DNA from: Caulobacteraceae bacterium
GTDB lineage: Bacteria > Pseudomonadota > Alphaproteobacteria > Caulobacterales > Caulobacteraceae
Reading direction: 5' to 3'
DNA: 64,000 bases
Assembly (NCBI GenBank): GCA_019746095.1
Contig: JAIESL010000002.1
Location: 36,603-100,602 of the forward strand
Part shown: one piece after another, positions 50,501 to 58,354 of the stretch
Numbering within the stretch: the first letter of the stretch is position 1
How the letters are laid out: each line of letters begins with the position of its first letter
Made by a program: the position numbers and the translations under genes
The notes under the pieces: generated by a model
Databases searched by the model: none
What the model saw: only the letters and a program-made list of their open reading frames with translations
Told to the model about the DNA's origin: nothing

Positions 50501-53045
50501 CGGCCGTGTCCGTGCCCGCGCCGCCGTCGATGATGTCATTGTCGCCGGCACCGTTCAGGATATCGTCATCGGCACCGCCGTTCAGCGTGTCCACGCCGGA
50601 GGCACCTTCGAGGCGGTCTGCGCCCGCGTCCCCGTTCAGGGTCGAGCCCTGGAACAGGATCGGAACCGGCGTCTGGCTCGGACTGGAGACATGCAGGCGG
50701 TAGGTGCCGCCGGCCGCCGCCGGGCCCGAGGAGAAGGTCTGACCGACGTTGAAATTCCATTCCGCGACCTGGATGTAGTAGGTGCCGGCCGCAGTGAAGG
50801 TGAAGGTCAGGGATGAATCGGTCGACGCCCCGCCGTCAGCGGCGTTGTCATCATTGTTGGCCAGTTCGGCGCCTGTGCTGTCCATGAGCCGCAGGGTGCT
50901 GTCGAAGCTGGCGCCGTCGATATCGAAGACCACCGTCTCGCCCGCGGTCACGGTGACGGCATAGTATTCAAGGCCGCCATGGGTGGTGGCGACGACGGTG
51001 GCGTGCGGGATGGTCGTCGCATTGGCGATGGACGCGTCGGCCCTGAGATCGAAGGCACCGGTCAGCGAAACGGCTGTGGCGATGGTGCTGTTGGCGGTCG
51101 TGGTGGCCTTGACGATATCCGGGGCACCGCCGCCCTCGCCGGGTGTGCCGGAGTAGAGCTCATCCGCGCCGCCGCCGCCATTGATGGTGTCGAGGCCGCC
51201 TCCACCGCGCAGGATGTTGGCATTGCCGTCGCCCGTAAGGGTGTCGGCGAAGACCGTACCGGTCACATTCTCGACCTGGGTCAGGGTGTCTGAACCGCCC
51301 CCGCCGCTGGCCACACCGGTGGACAGGTTGACGGTTACAGCGGCACCGGCACCCGCGTAGTCCGCCGTGTCGTTGCCCGCCCCGCCGTTCAGGGTGTCAT
51401 TGCCGAGCGCACCGATCAGGATGTCGTTGTCGTCGCCGCCGTTCAGCGTGTCATTGCCCGAGCCGCCGTTGAGGTTGTCGTTGCCGGCGAGGCCATTGAT
51501 GGTGTCGTTACCGCCGAGACCGCCGATGACATCCGCCAGGGCCGTGCCCGTGATGGTTTCACTGTTGATGTCGCCGCCGACCACGATGCCGCCCGTCGGC
51601 GTCGCCGCGATGGTCTGGTCGCTGAACTGCAGGAACTCGACATTGGTCACGGTCACGTTCTGGCCGTTGCCGACGACCGTGCCGGTCTGCCCGTTCCAGG
51701 TGACGGTATAGGCGGAGCGTGCGCCGGAGAAGACGACCGTATCGGACCCGAGCCCGCCGTCGACCACATCCGTCCCCGTGTTCGGGGTGAAGCGGTTGTT
51801 GGCCGAGTTGCCGCGCATGGTGTCGGACCCGCTGCCGCCGATCGCGTTCTCGATGACCGCGCCGAGGGCGATCGAGACATTACCGACCAGGCCGCCGACG
51901 CTGGAGAAGCATCCCTGGCGCAGATCGATGACCTGGCCATTGTTCGAATAGCCCGAGAAGTCGAAGGTGTCGGTGCCGCCCGCGTCCCAGGCGCAGAAGA
52001 TGAGAGCGCTGGAGGCGCCCGTGGCGCTGAACCAGACTTGGCCGGCGGTGGAGTTGAAGCCGTAGATGGTGTCGCCCGTGCGGGTCGTCATATTGGCGCC
52101 GTACAGACGCTGGGCCGCCGAGATGTCGTCCAGCAGCGGCGCCGACGAATAGAGACGCGGCCCGCCACCGCTGGTGCGGAAGTCAGCGCCGGTGAAACGC
52201 TCGTCGAAATAGCTCATCACCGAATACTGGAGGGAATCCTCATAGTAGGTAGCGTTGGCCGAATAGGTGATGGAGCTGCCGGCGCTCGCATTATAGGCGG
52301 CCGGGTGGCTCAGCCCGATGGCGTGGCCGATCTCGTGCAGAAGGGTCAGCTGGCCATAGCCCTGCTGGACGGGCAGGGCATTGTACGACAGCGAACTGTT
52401 GATCCAGACGTCGCCCTGGACCTGGCTGGCACCGGCACCACCGGGCATTCCGCCGGGCAGATAGGCGAAGGCCGCCGCGCCGCTCTGGCCGGAGCTGTAG
52501 TTGCCCAGCAAGATGGTGGCGTTGTTCGAAAATTCACTGCCGGCGTCCTGGACGCGCTGGAAGGTGATGTTGGCGACATCCGACCAGGCCGAGAAGGCCA
52601 GGGTGGTGGCGGAGATCTGGGTGGTGCTGAACTGGCTGAAGCCCGACGTGTCGGTCGGCATGGTCACGACCGAGTCCCGGAACGCATATGTTACCGTCGC
52701 CGCCGTGCCGAGGCCGTTGGCCCAGCTCTGGTTGCTGCGGGTGATCTGGGCACCAGCGTCGGTCGAGCTCAGGGAGGGCTTGCCGTTCGGGCCAAAAACC
52801 CCCCGATCGTCAGCGTTCAATCCGAACACAGGACCAACGTCGCCGGCCTCCGTCGGGCCGTGGAAGCGCGCGCAGCAGGCGCAGATCTGGTAGCTGGCGA
52901 TGGCCCCGAACGAGCCGTTGTCCAACGGGTCCACGGCCTCAACGACGCCAAAGGCTCGCTGGATCGAGCCTGCAAAGCCCTCGAAAGTCTCAAGAAAGAG
53001 GTTCGAGTTTCCGCCAACGCGGTTGCTGATAAAGCGAGAAGACAT
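47571..53045 (-). CDS. Giant RTX protein with N-terminal serralysin-like metalloprotease domain
   Basis: This 1824-residue secreted protein has an M10 metalloprotease domain with the zinc motif HEIGHAIGLSH at residues 237-247 and Met-turn SVMSYF at 275-280. A Cys-rich motif CACCARFHG precedes it at residues 55-63. From about residue 400 it is calcium-binding RTX repeats (GGxGxDxL), with a PPC-like beta domain (FDIDGASFDSTLRLMD) inserted near 650-785. Three long copies of a ~130-170-residue module follow (FLFAVGEPGGSTQVFGGAG in each). Near residues 1610-1675 lie four 15-residue repeats of VLPAQVFDKTATGPE. No signal peptide is visible, so type I secretion is expected, but no ABC exporter gene is in the window. 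It could be a surface-layer, adhesive or protease protein. Confidence 0.9.
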   Translation of the reverse strand: MSSRFISNRVGGNSNLFLETFEGFAGSIQRAFGVVEAVDPLDNGSFGAIASYQICACCARFHGPTEAGDVGPVFGLNADDRGVFGPNGKPSLSSTDAGAQITRSNQSWANGLGTAATVTYAFRDSVVTMPTDTSGFSQFSTTQISATTLAFSAWSDVANITFQRVQDAGSEFSNNATILLGNYSSGQSGAAAFAYLPGGMPGGAGASQVQGDVWINSSLSYNALPVQQGYGQLTLLHEIGHAIGLSHPAAYNASAGSSITYSANATYYEDSLQYSVMSYFDERFTGADFRTSGGGPRLYSSAPLLDDISAAQRLYGANMTTRTGDTIYGFNSTAGQVWFSATGASSALIFCAWDAGGTDTFDFSGYSNNGQVIDLRQGCFSSVGGLVGNVSIALGAVIENAIGGSGSDTMRGNSANNRFTPNTGTDVVDGGLGSDTVVFSGARSAYTVTWNGQTGTVVGNGQNVTVTNVEFLQFSDQTIAATPTGGIVVGGDINSETITGTALADVIGGLGGNDTINGLAGNDNLNGGSGNDTLNGGDDNDILIGALGNDTLNGGAGNDTADYAGAGAAVTVNLSTGVASGGGGSDTLTQVENVTGTVFADTLTGDGNANILRGGGGLDTINGGGGADELYSGTPGEGGGAPDIVKATTTANSTIATAVSLTGAFDLRADASIANATTIPHATVVATTHGGLEYYAVTVTAGETVVFDIDGASFDSTLRLMDSTGAELANNDDNAADGGASTDSSLTFTFTAAGTYYIQVAEWNFNVGQTFSSGPAAAGGTYRLHVSSPSQTPVPILFQGSTLNGDAGADRLEGASGVDTLNGGADDDILNGAGDNDIIDGGAGTDTAVFFGNRASYTITVSGGVTTITGPDGTDTVTNVERLQFADQITDAAGAPLTGGPINGTSGADTLNGTSGTDVINGLGGNDIINGGAGDDTIDGGDGNDAIAAGLGNDTVRGGTGNDVISGDGGSDVLHGDDGDDAFLFAVGEPGGSTQVFGGAGADTLILRGGGASIDLTANGGSAGGVSISTNSIENVQFDGSVDSGGGSRLAIGSAANNSIVALGIAAAVRFEGRGGDDLLIGGSGADTLLGGDGNDTVSGGDGNDTIEGGAGTDSLAGGLGADWIYGGTGNDVISGDGGSDILFGEDGDDAFLFAVGEPGGSTQVYGGAGTDTIILRGGGASIDLTTNGGSAGGVAISTNLIENIQFDGSVDSGGGARLGIGSAGNNVIAAIGILASVTFEGRAGDDLLIGGGGGDTLLGGDGTDILNGGAGNDTLNGGDGTDTALFTGNRSAYTITLLAGVTTVTGPDGTDTVTNVERLQFADGLFDPAGAPLTPDPIDGTAGADTLNGTPFADVINGLGGNDTINGLAGNDVLDGGDGDDAIAAGTGNDTVRGGAGNDVISGDGGSDVLHGDDGNDAFLFAVGEPGGSTQVFGGAGTDTIILRGGGASLDLTINGGSAGGVAISTNSIENIQFDGSVDAGGGARLGIGSEGNNTIAAIGIVAPVTFEGRGGDDLLIGGGGADTLRGGDGNDIIRGNAGDDTIEGGAGTDVVELQGLSSQYTVTAVAGGYRVTDTVTGRDGSDLLTGVETLRFSDGSTTSLPAAAPAAPQVLPAQVFDKTATGPEVLPAQVFDKTAAGPEVLPAQVFDKTATGPEVLPAEVSDKTAVGPEVLPRASDDKGLDHGPQTLPGVEDEFLIRDRFTATDFAPRDGDTAQTLLPVADLPADEGDLFVVTDGVSPQVLPAMDDSFILTGKFDDGPPVMPALMDDFNSGLGLTADAALNSGSLMILALENPLHLRAPGDSLTLADDWSGIVSRPQDEIWN
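48025..48204 (-). repeat. Four 45-base tandem repeats in the RTX gene
   Basis: Four direct copies of a 45-base unit (48025, 48070, 48115, 48160) encode 15-residue repeats of the type EVLPAQVFDKTATGP. Copies differ at a few bases. Such repeats change in number by slippage and could alter the C-terminal stalk or signal length. They are coding repeats, with no spacers. Confidence 0.92.
48448..50230 (-). repeat. Three long internal repeats in the RTX gene
   Basis: About 400-450-base modules containing the same coding blocks (CCGTCGAACTGGATGTTCTC-type strings at about 48615, 49419 and 49926) repeat three times, at intervals of about 804 and 507 bases. Each encodes VISGDGGSDVLHGDDGDDAF, GEPGGSTQVFGGAG and NSIENIQFDGSVDSGGG blocks. 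Between them are ordinary RTX repeats and other modules. Recombination between these copies could change protein length. Confidence 0.8.
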
Positions 53046-53255
53046 GGGGCCACCGTCGCGGAAAAACTACCAAAGACAGCCACCGTACCGCGACACGCGC
53101 AAACGACAAGCGCGGTGCCGTCATCGTTCAACAAAAAGCAGGAACACTGCTCCCGATTGCAATCCGACGTGGAGCGAGCGCTCCCGCAAAACACCTAGCA
53201 TCCGCAGGTTCAGGCTCTCATTGACCGACCCTGACCTTGTGCGGCGAAAGGCCGC

Positions 53256-54311
53256 TTAGACGCTGGTCGAAAAGACGTCGCCGAACTCCGAATTAGCCCG
53301 GTCGTAGTCGCTCATCCGTCCGATATCGATCCAGTAGCCATCGTCACGCTGGCAGCACACCTTCAGGCCGCGCGCGAGCATCTCGGTCAACAACTGGGGC
53401 ATGTCCATCGGCTGGTCTGCCGGGATCAGGTCAAGCGCGCTGTCTGACAGCACATAGAGGCCCGCATTCACCGGATAGGCGAAGGTCGGCTTCTCGGTAA
53501 TGCTGAGCACCACATTGTCTCCGGCCTCGATCACGCCGAACGGCACCTGGATCCGGTGTTCACGCACCACGACCGTCAGATCGGCACCGGAGGCCTCATG
53601 AGCCTCGATGAGCGCCTTGTAGTCGATGTGCATCAACACATCGCCATTGGCCAGGATGAAGGGCTCGTCCACCGGCCGGGGCATCAGACTGAGCGCGCCA
53701 CAGGTGCCGAGCGGACGGGTCTCGCGAAGATAGTCAATCTGCAGGCCAAGGTCGGAGCCGTCGCCGAAATGGCTCTCGATCTGCTCTGCCCTGTAGTTGA
53801 TCGAGAGGAAAAAGCTTCGGAACCCCTGCTCGGCAAAGGTGCGGACGATCGTCTCCAGCACCGGCCGGGGGCCAACTTTGAGCATCGGCTTTGGTGTATC
53901 GAGCGTCAAAGGTGCCAGCCGCTCGCCCTTGCCACCAGCCATGATCACCACACGGTTCGGCCGCTCCGGCGCAGACAGGAAGTCGGTCGGCATGGCCAGG
54001 CCAACCACCACCCCGGCATCGAGGATGGGAAGGTGTCGCAGCTGCCGGTCGCGCAACTCGGCCAGGATGGCGCGCCGGGAGGCCCCGACGGCGATACTGG
54101 TCGGACGGGCGTTCATCACCGCGCGGCACGGCGTCTGCAAGGTTGCGCCGGCGATAATGGCGCGGCGCACATCGCCGTCCGAGAGCGTGCCCAGCAGCCG
54201 CCGCTCGCCATCCACCACAAGGCAGATGCCTCGACCGGACGCATTGATTGAGTTCAGCGCGACTTCCAACGCCTCGTCAGGTCCCAGAAGGGTCTGTTCC
54301 CAGCTCTTCAT
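53256..54311 (-). CDS. ptmE: CBS-domain nucleotidyltransferase, PtmE-like (GlcN-1-P guanylyltransferase candidate)
   Basis: This 351-residue protein has two N-terminal CBS repeats (GTLSDGDVRRAI near residue 40, HLPILDAGVVVGLAMPTDF near 93). A nucleotidyltransferase domain follows: VVIMAGGKGERLAPLTLDTPKPM near 120, then LANGDVLMHIDY near 219 and WIDIGRMSDYDRAN near 325. In Campylobacter, PtmE charges glucosamine-1-phosphate with GTP at the start of GDP-linked legionaminic acid synthesis. The neighbouring LegB, LegC, LegG and LegI homologues fit this. It is the last gene of the operon and overlaps the NeuD-like gene by 4 bases. The CBS domains may sense a nucleotide. Confidence 0.88.
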   Translation of the reverse strand: MKSWEQTLLGPDEALEVALNSINASGRGICLVVDGERRLLGTLSDGDVRRAIIAGATLQTPCRAVMNARPTSIAVGASRRAILAELRDRQLRHLPILDAGVVVGLAMPTDFLSAPERPNRVVIMAGGKGERLAPLTLDTPKPMLKVGPRPVLETIVRTFAEQGFRSFFLSINYRAEQIESHFGDGSDLGLQIDYLRETRPLGTCGALSLMPRPVDEPFILANGDVLMHIDYKALIEAHEASGADLTVVVREHRIQVPFGVIEAGDNVVLSITEKPTFAYPVNAGLYVLSDSALDLIPADQPMDMPQLLTEMLARGLKVCCQRDDGYWIDIGRMSDYDRANSEFGDVFSTSV

Positions 54312-54937
54312 TTCGTCCCCCTGCGCTCGGCGGGTACCCCGAGCAACTGCATGCCAGCATCAAGGCAGTCGCGCACCACTACCGCCCCGGCACCCACGAC
54401 GATCCCGTCGCCGAGACGGACGCCTTCACGGATCACGGCACCTGCGCCGATATGACAGCCGTCCCCGACGGTCACTCCGCCACACAAGATGCTGCCGGGC
54501 GCGCAATGGGTGAAGGCCCCGACGACACAATCGTGTTCAACGATGGCCCCCGTGTTGATGACAACACCCGCTTCAAGAGTGGCACCCGGCTGGACCACCG
54601 CCCGCGCTAGCAGCTGAACGGTCGGATCGATCCGCGCCGTGACGGCGACGATGGCCGACGGGTGACGCACGCCGTAGAAGCGATGGCCTGCCGCCTCGAG
54701 ACGGGTCTGCACCCGACGACGCAGATCCGACCCTGCCGGTCCGCCAATACCATTGACCAGACCGCTGTCGGGCCAGGCCTCCAGGACGTCGTCGTCGCCC
54801 AGGATTGGCAACCCGTCCGACTTCAGCTCGCAACCCGGATCCACGAAGCCGGCCACCGCCCGCCCTTCCAGCTGCAAGGCGTCGGCCAGAACCCGTCCAT
54901 GGCCGCCGGCCCCGACGATGATTTCGGGCGCGCTCAT
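54308..54937 (-). CDS. neuD: NeuD/PglD-type sugar O- or N-acetyltransferase
   Basis: This 209-residue protein has an N-terminal Rossmann-like part IIVGAGGHGRVLADAL and a C-terminal left-handed beta-helix (GATLEAGVVINTGAIVEHDCVVGAFTHCAPG near residues 115-145). The conserved HDCVVGAFTHCAPG loop holds the catalytic His of PglD/NeuD enzymes. In legionaminic acid pathways the LegH acetyltransferase acetylates the 4-amino group, so this is the likely role. It starts at ATG 54937, overlapping the neuB stop by 4 bases; an upstream extension in the same frame is less likely. Confidence 0.87.
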   Translation of the reverse strand: MSAPEIIVGAGGHGRVLADALQLEGRAVAGFVDPGCELKSDGLPILGDDDVLEAWPDSGLVNGIGGPAGSDLRRRVQTRLEAAGHRFYGVRHPSAIVAVTARIDPTVQLLARAVVQPGATLEAGVVINTGAIVEHDCVVGAFTHCAPGSILCGGVTVGDGCHIGAGAVIREGVRLGDGIVVGAGAVVVRDCLDAGMQLLGVPAERRGTK

Positions 54938-56010
54938 GCCACAATGACCTCGTCGGGCGCGAATGAAACGACCGCCGGCCGACCGACCAGGTCCCAAGCC
55001 ACCATGGGGGACAGGCCCTCCGCCGGGCGCTTGGCGGTTAACAGCTCGAGGCTCAGGGGTTCGCCCGCCGCGATCGGCTGAGTGGCGACCAGACAGCGGC
55101 GCGCCGCAAGCCGGTTGCCCATTTCCTCGGCGGTCGGCCCCTTCTCGGTCGACCCCAAAGCGGCCTCGGTCTCGCGTATCATCACCACCATCGCGGCCAG
55201 TTCGTCGGGCTCCAGAGAGGCGGCGTGATCAGGACCCGGCAACCCGCGGTCGAGGGTGAAATGCTTTTCGATGACCGTGGCCCCGCGGGCGACCGCCGCC
55301 ACAGGAACGGCCAGACTGCGCGTATGGTCCGAATAGCCGACCTGCACGCCGAACCTCTCGGCCATGGTGGTCATCGCGCGCAGGTTCACCGCCTCCATAG
55401 GCGTCGGATACTGGGTCGTGCAGTGCAGCAGGGTAACCCGCTCGCGAACTGCGGCCAGCCCGGCCACTGTTGCCAGTGCCGTCCGGAACGTCGAGCGGTC
55501 CGAAGGCTCTCCTTCCTGCGTCAGGGCGAAGGCGATGACACCAAGCGCCTCGGTGATCTCTTCCATCGTCGCCATGCCGGTCGAGAGGATCAACGGCTGG
55601 CCGAGTCGGGCCGCCTTCAGCAGCATAGCCCCCCAGGTGATGTCTCCGGACGGAATCTTGACCGCCGGCATGTCGAATGCCGCCAGCATGGCCAGACTGT
55701 CCATGTCGAAGGCCGTCGACATGAAATGCACGCCACGCTCCGCGCACCGATCGGCCAGCGCCTGATGGTCATCCGATGTCAGCTGCAGCGCGCGCAGCAT
55801 TTCCAGCTGGCCGCCGTCCTCGCCGGTGTTCTCGACCTGATAGGCAGCCTTGGCGGCCCGACGCGTGACCAGCAGTGCGGCGTCGAAGGTCTGGAACTTC
55901 ACTGCATCGGCCCCGGCCGCCGCCCCGGCGTCGACCATGGCGAGCGCCCGTTCCAACGATCCGTTGTGATTAACGCCTGCCTCGGCGATGACGAACACCG
56001 GTTGGCTCAT
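54934..56010 (-). CDS. neuB: Legionaminic/N-acetylneuraminate synthase family (NeuB/LegI)
   Basis: This 358-residue enzyme condenses phosphoenolpyruvate with a 6-deoxy-diacetamido-mannose (or ManNAc) to a nonulosonic acid. The TIM barrel carries IAEAGVNHNGSLE near residue 7, DAVKFQTF near 38, KIPSGDITWGAML near 117, LSTGMAT near 140 and TLLHCTTQYPTPMEAVNLR near 193. The C-terminal SAF domain (LAARRCLVATQPIAAGEPL) is that of NeuB/LegI/PseI. Length fits. Since LegB and LegC are present, legionaminic acid is the better product than sialic acid. ATG 56010 overlaps the neuC stop. Confidence 0.93.
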   Translation of the reverse strand: MSQPVFVIAEAGVNHNGSLERALAMVDAGAAAGADAVKFQTFDAALLVTRRAAKAAYQVENTGEDGGQLEMLRALQLTSDDHQALADRCAERGVHFMSTAFDMDSLAMLAAFDMPAVKIPSGDITWGAMLLKAARLGQPLILSTGMATMEEITEALGVIAFALTQEGEPSDRSTFRTALATVAGLAAVRERVTLLHCTTQYPTPMEAVNLRAMTTMAERFGVQVGYSDHTRSLAVPVAAVARGATVIEKHFTLDRGLPGPDHAASLEPDELAAMVVMIRETEAALGSTEKGPTAEEMGNRLAARRCLVATQPIAAGEPLSLELLTAKRPAEGLSPMVAWDLVGRPAVVSFAPDEVIVA

Positions 56011-57164
56011 GCGCCGACCTCCATGAACCGTTTGGCCAGCAGCGTTCGGCGATCAGGCAGGCCTCTCAGGATTTCGACGATCCGACCCGAGCTGCGCCCG
56101 TCTCCATAGGATGTGTCTCCGGCCCCCCGCGGCGACGCCAGGGCCGTTCGGATTGCGGCGGCGATGGCTCCGGCCTCCGCGTCGGCATGAACGACCGAAG
56201 CCGCCGCCGGTCGTCCGGCCTGGCGGTCGCCAATATCGACCGTCGGCGTCCCCAGGGCGGGCGCCTCATAGATGCCGCTGGAGGAGTTGCCGATCACCGC
56301 ATCCGCGATCCTCATCAAGGAAAGATAGCGCGTCTGTCCCAGCGAATCGCTCAGATGCGTGTTCGGCCGCCGCGCCGCCCAGCTGCGCATGGCAGCAGCG
56401 ATCGCCTCCCGTCCCGCGTCGGCGTTGACCCCCGTGATCCAGATCGTCGCGTCGCCTGCCGTTTCATCCAAGGCTTTCAGAAGAGCCTGCACCTGCGCAG
56501 CGCCACCCTCTGCCGCTAGGGTGGCAGGATGAAAGGTGACCAGAAGATTGCGTTCGCCCAGGGGGCGTCCGAGGGCTGTCTCCAGCGCGGCCCGATCGAA
56601 CAGGGGCGTCCGCCGCAGATGATCCAGTCCGGGGTTGCCGACCACATGGACCCGCCAGGCCTCCTCGCCCATCTGCCGAACCCGCTGCGCCGCCGCTTCG
56701 TGGGTCGCCAGGTGAACGTGCGACAGTTTCGTCAGGGCGTGTCGCGCGGCGTCGTCGATAGCACCCCGGGTAATGTCGCCGCCCGCGATGTGCGCCACGG
56801 GCAGGGTGTGAATCAGGGAGGCCGAAGCTGCGGTCAGAATTTCATAGCGGTCGCCAAGTACCAGCAACAGGTCGGGCCTTAACCGCTCAATCGCCCCACC
56901 GACGCCGGCCAGCGCTGCCGCCATCGAGCGCGCGACTCCGGTCGGGCTATCGTCGGTCAGGCCCAGAGGTATGCGCGCATCAATCGGAAAGCCGTCGGCC
57001 TCGATCACTTTCACCGTCTCGCCGAAGCGGGGCTCAAGATGACTGCCGGTGACGACGAGTTGCAGCTCAAGATCAGGCGCGGCGGCGATGTCCCGCATCA
57101 CCCAGTACAGCAGTCCATAGTCGGCCCGACCGCCCGTCACCACACAGATGCGCCGGGCGGTCAC
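56007..57164 (-). CDS. neuC: UDP-sugar 2-epimerase, hydrolysing (NeuC/LegG)
   Basis: This 385-residue enzyme releases UDP or GDP while inverting C2. Motifs CVVTGGRADYGLL near residue 6, VTGSHLEPRFG near 38, VLGDRYEILTAA near 103, HIAGGDITRGAIDD near 124 and SSSGIYEAPALGTPTVDIGDRQ near 295 are typical of NeuC/LegG. In legionaminic synthesis LegG converts the diacetamido-bacillosamine nucleotide to 2,4-diacetamido-2,4,6-trideoxymannose, the NeuB substrate. The GTG start at 57164 overlaps the LegC stop. The family cannot by sequence alone separate UDP from GDP use; the PtmE homologue points to GDP. Confidence 0.92.
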   Translation of the reverse strand: MTARRICVVTGGRADYGLLYWVMRDIAAAPDLELQLVVTGSHLEPRFGETVKVIEADGFPIDARIPLGLTDDSPTGVARSMAAALAGVGGAIERLRPDLLLVLGDRYEILTAASASLIHTLPVAHIAGGDITRGAIDDAARHALTKLSHVHLATHEAAAQRVRQMGEEAWRVHVVGNPGLDHLRRTPLFDRAALETALGRPLGERNLLVTFHPATLAAEGGAAQVQALLKALDETAGDATIWITGVNADAGREAIAAAMRSWAARRPNTHLSDSLGQTRYLSLMRIADAVIGNSSSGIYEAPALGTPTVDIGDRQAGRPAAASVVHADAEAGAIAAAIRTALASPRGAGDTSYGDGRSSGRIVEILRGLPDRRTLLAKRFMEVGA

Positions 57165-58354
57165 TCGCCGTCCGCCAGACAGGCGCTGGACGGCAGGGTG
57201 ATGACCCGGGCCTCGAGCGCCTCCGCCACGGACAGGGACGCGCGCGGGCAGTCCGCGTACATCGGCAGGCGATGCATCAGGGTCCAGAGCGGCCGTGCCA
57301 TGAGGCCTGCCGCAGCGAGAGCCTCGAGGGTCGGTTCACGGTCGGCCGGATCGTCCAGAAGAATGCCGTTCAGCCAGGCGTTGGAACGTGCACCCGCCGG
57401 ATCCGAAATCACCGTGACCCCTTCGACGGCGGCAAAGGCCTCGGCATAGCGCGCCGCCAGCCGGCGTTTGCGCGCAACCATGTCCTCCAGCCGCGCCAGC
57501 TGGGCACAGCCAAGGGCGGCGTTAATATTGGGCAGCCGATAGTTGTAAGCCACCTCATCATGGTCGAAGGCCCAGGCGTGAGGCTTCTTGGCCGTGGTTG
57601 TCAGATGTTTGGCGCGCTGGCCGAGAACCGGGTCCTGCGTCAGGATCGCCCCGCCGCCGCCCGTAGTGACGATCTTGTTGCCATTGAAGCTGAGCGCCGA
57701 CAGCCGGCCGCGCCCGCCCACATGCACACCATGCCAGAAGGACCCCAGGGCCTCGGCCGCATCCTCGATCAGAACCAGACGCCAGCGCTCCGCCAGCCCT
57801 GCGAGGGCATCGAGGTCGCAAGGCAGGCCGAGTACATGGGTGATTACCAGCGCCCGGATGACTGCCCCTGTCGTCACATTCCGGCAGACGCCGTCCTCGA
57901 GACGCGCAACCCCTTCGAGGTGTCGCTCGAGCGCCTGTGCGTCCACGCCAAGTGTGGAAGCCTCCGCATCAATGAAATGGGGGACAGCCCCCTCGTAGCT
58001 GACGGCGTTGACGGTCGCGACAAAGGTCAGGGTCGGTACAAGGACTTCATCACCGCGCTGCACACCCGCCAGCCGCATGCAGACATGCAGGGCCGCCGTT
58101 CCGGTCGAGGTCGCGACAGCATGGGCGACGCCCGTGATCCGCTCGAGATCCCGCTCAAAACGGTCGACATAGGCACCCACGGACGAGACCCAGCCCGTGT
58201 CCAGACAGTCTTTCACATAGGTCCATTCCGCGCCGCGGAACTCGGGCTGGTGGAGGGCCACCGGACCGTCGTGAACTCCCAGCGCGGCCTGCACCGCCGC
58301 GACGACAAAACCGGGGACCGACCCGTCACCGACATGTGGCCTTGGCGGCGTCAC
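57161..58354 (-). CDS. legC: LegC-type sugar aminotransferase (DegT family)
   Basis: This 397-residue PLP enzyme has TSTGTAALHVCMRLAG near residue 82, the IEDAAEALGSFWHGVHVGG Asp segment near 190, and the PLP lysine in SFNGNKIVTTGGGGA near 218. LegC/PglE-type enzymes transaminate the 4-keto-6-deoxy sugar made by LegB. The GTG start overlaps the LegB stop by 4 bases. N-terminal residues (about 30) are less conserved, as is typical of the LegC group. Confidence 0.92.
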   Translation of the reverse strand: MTPPRPHVGDGSVPGFVVAAVQAALGVHDGPVALHQPEFRGAEWTYVKDCLDTGWVSSVGAYVDRFERDLERITGVAHAVATSTGTAALHVCMRLAGVQRGDEVLVPTLTFVATVNAVSYEGAVPHFIDAEASTLGVDAQALERHLEGVARLEDGVCRNVTTGAVIRALVITHVLGLPCDLDALAGLAERWRLVLIEDAAEALGSFWHGVHVGGRGRLSALSFNGNKIVTTGGGGAILTQDPVLGQRAKHLTTTAKKPHAWAFDHDEVAYNYRLPNINAALGCAQLARLEDMVARKRRLAARYAEAFAAVEGVTVISDPAGARSNAWLNGILLDDPADREPTLEALAAAGLMARPLWTLMHRLPMYADCPRASLSVAEALEARVITLPSSACLADGE

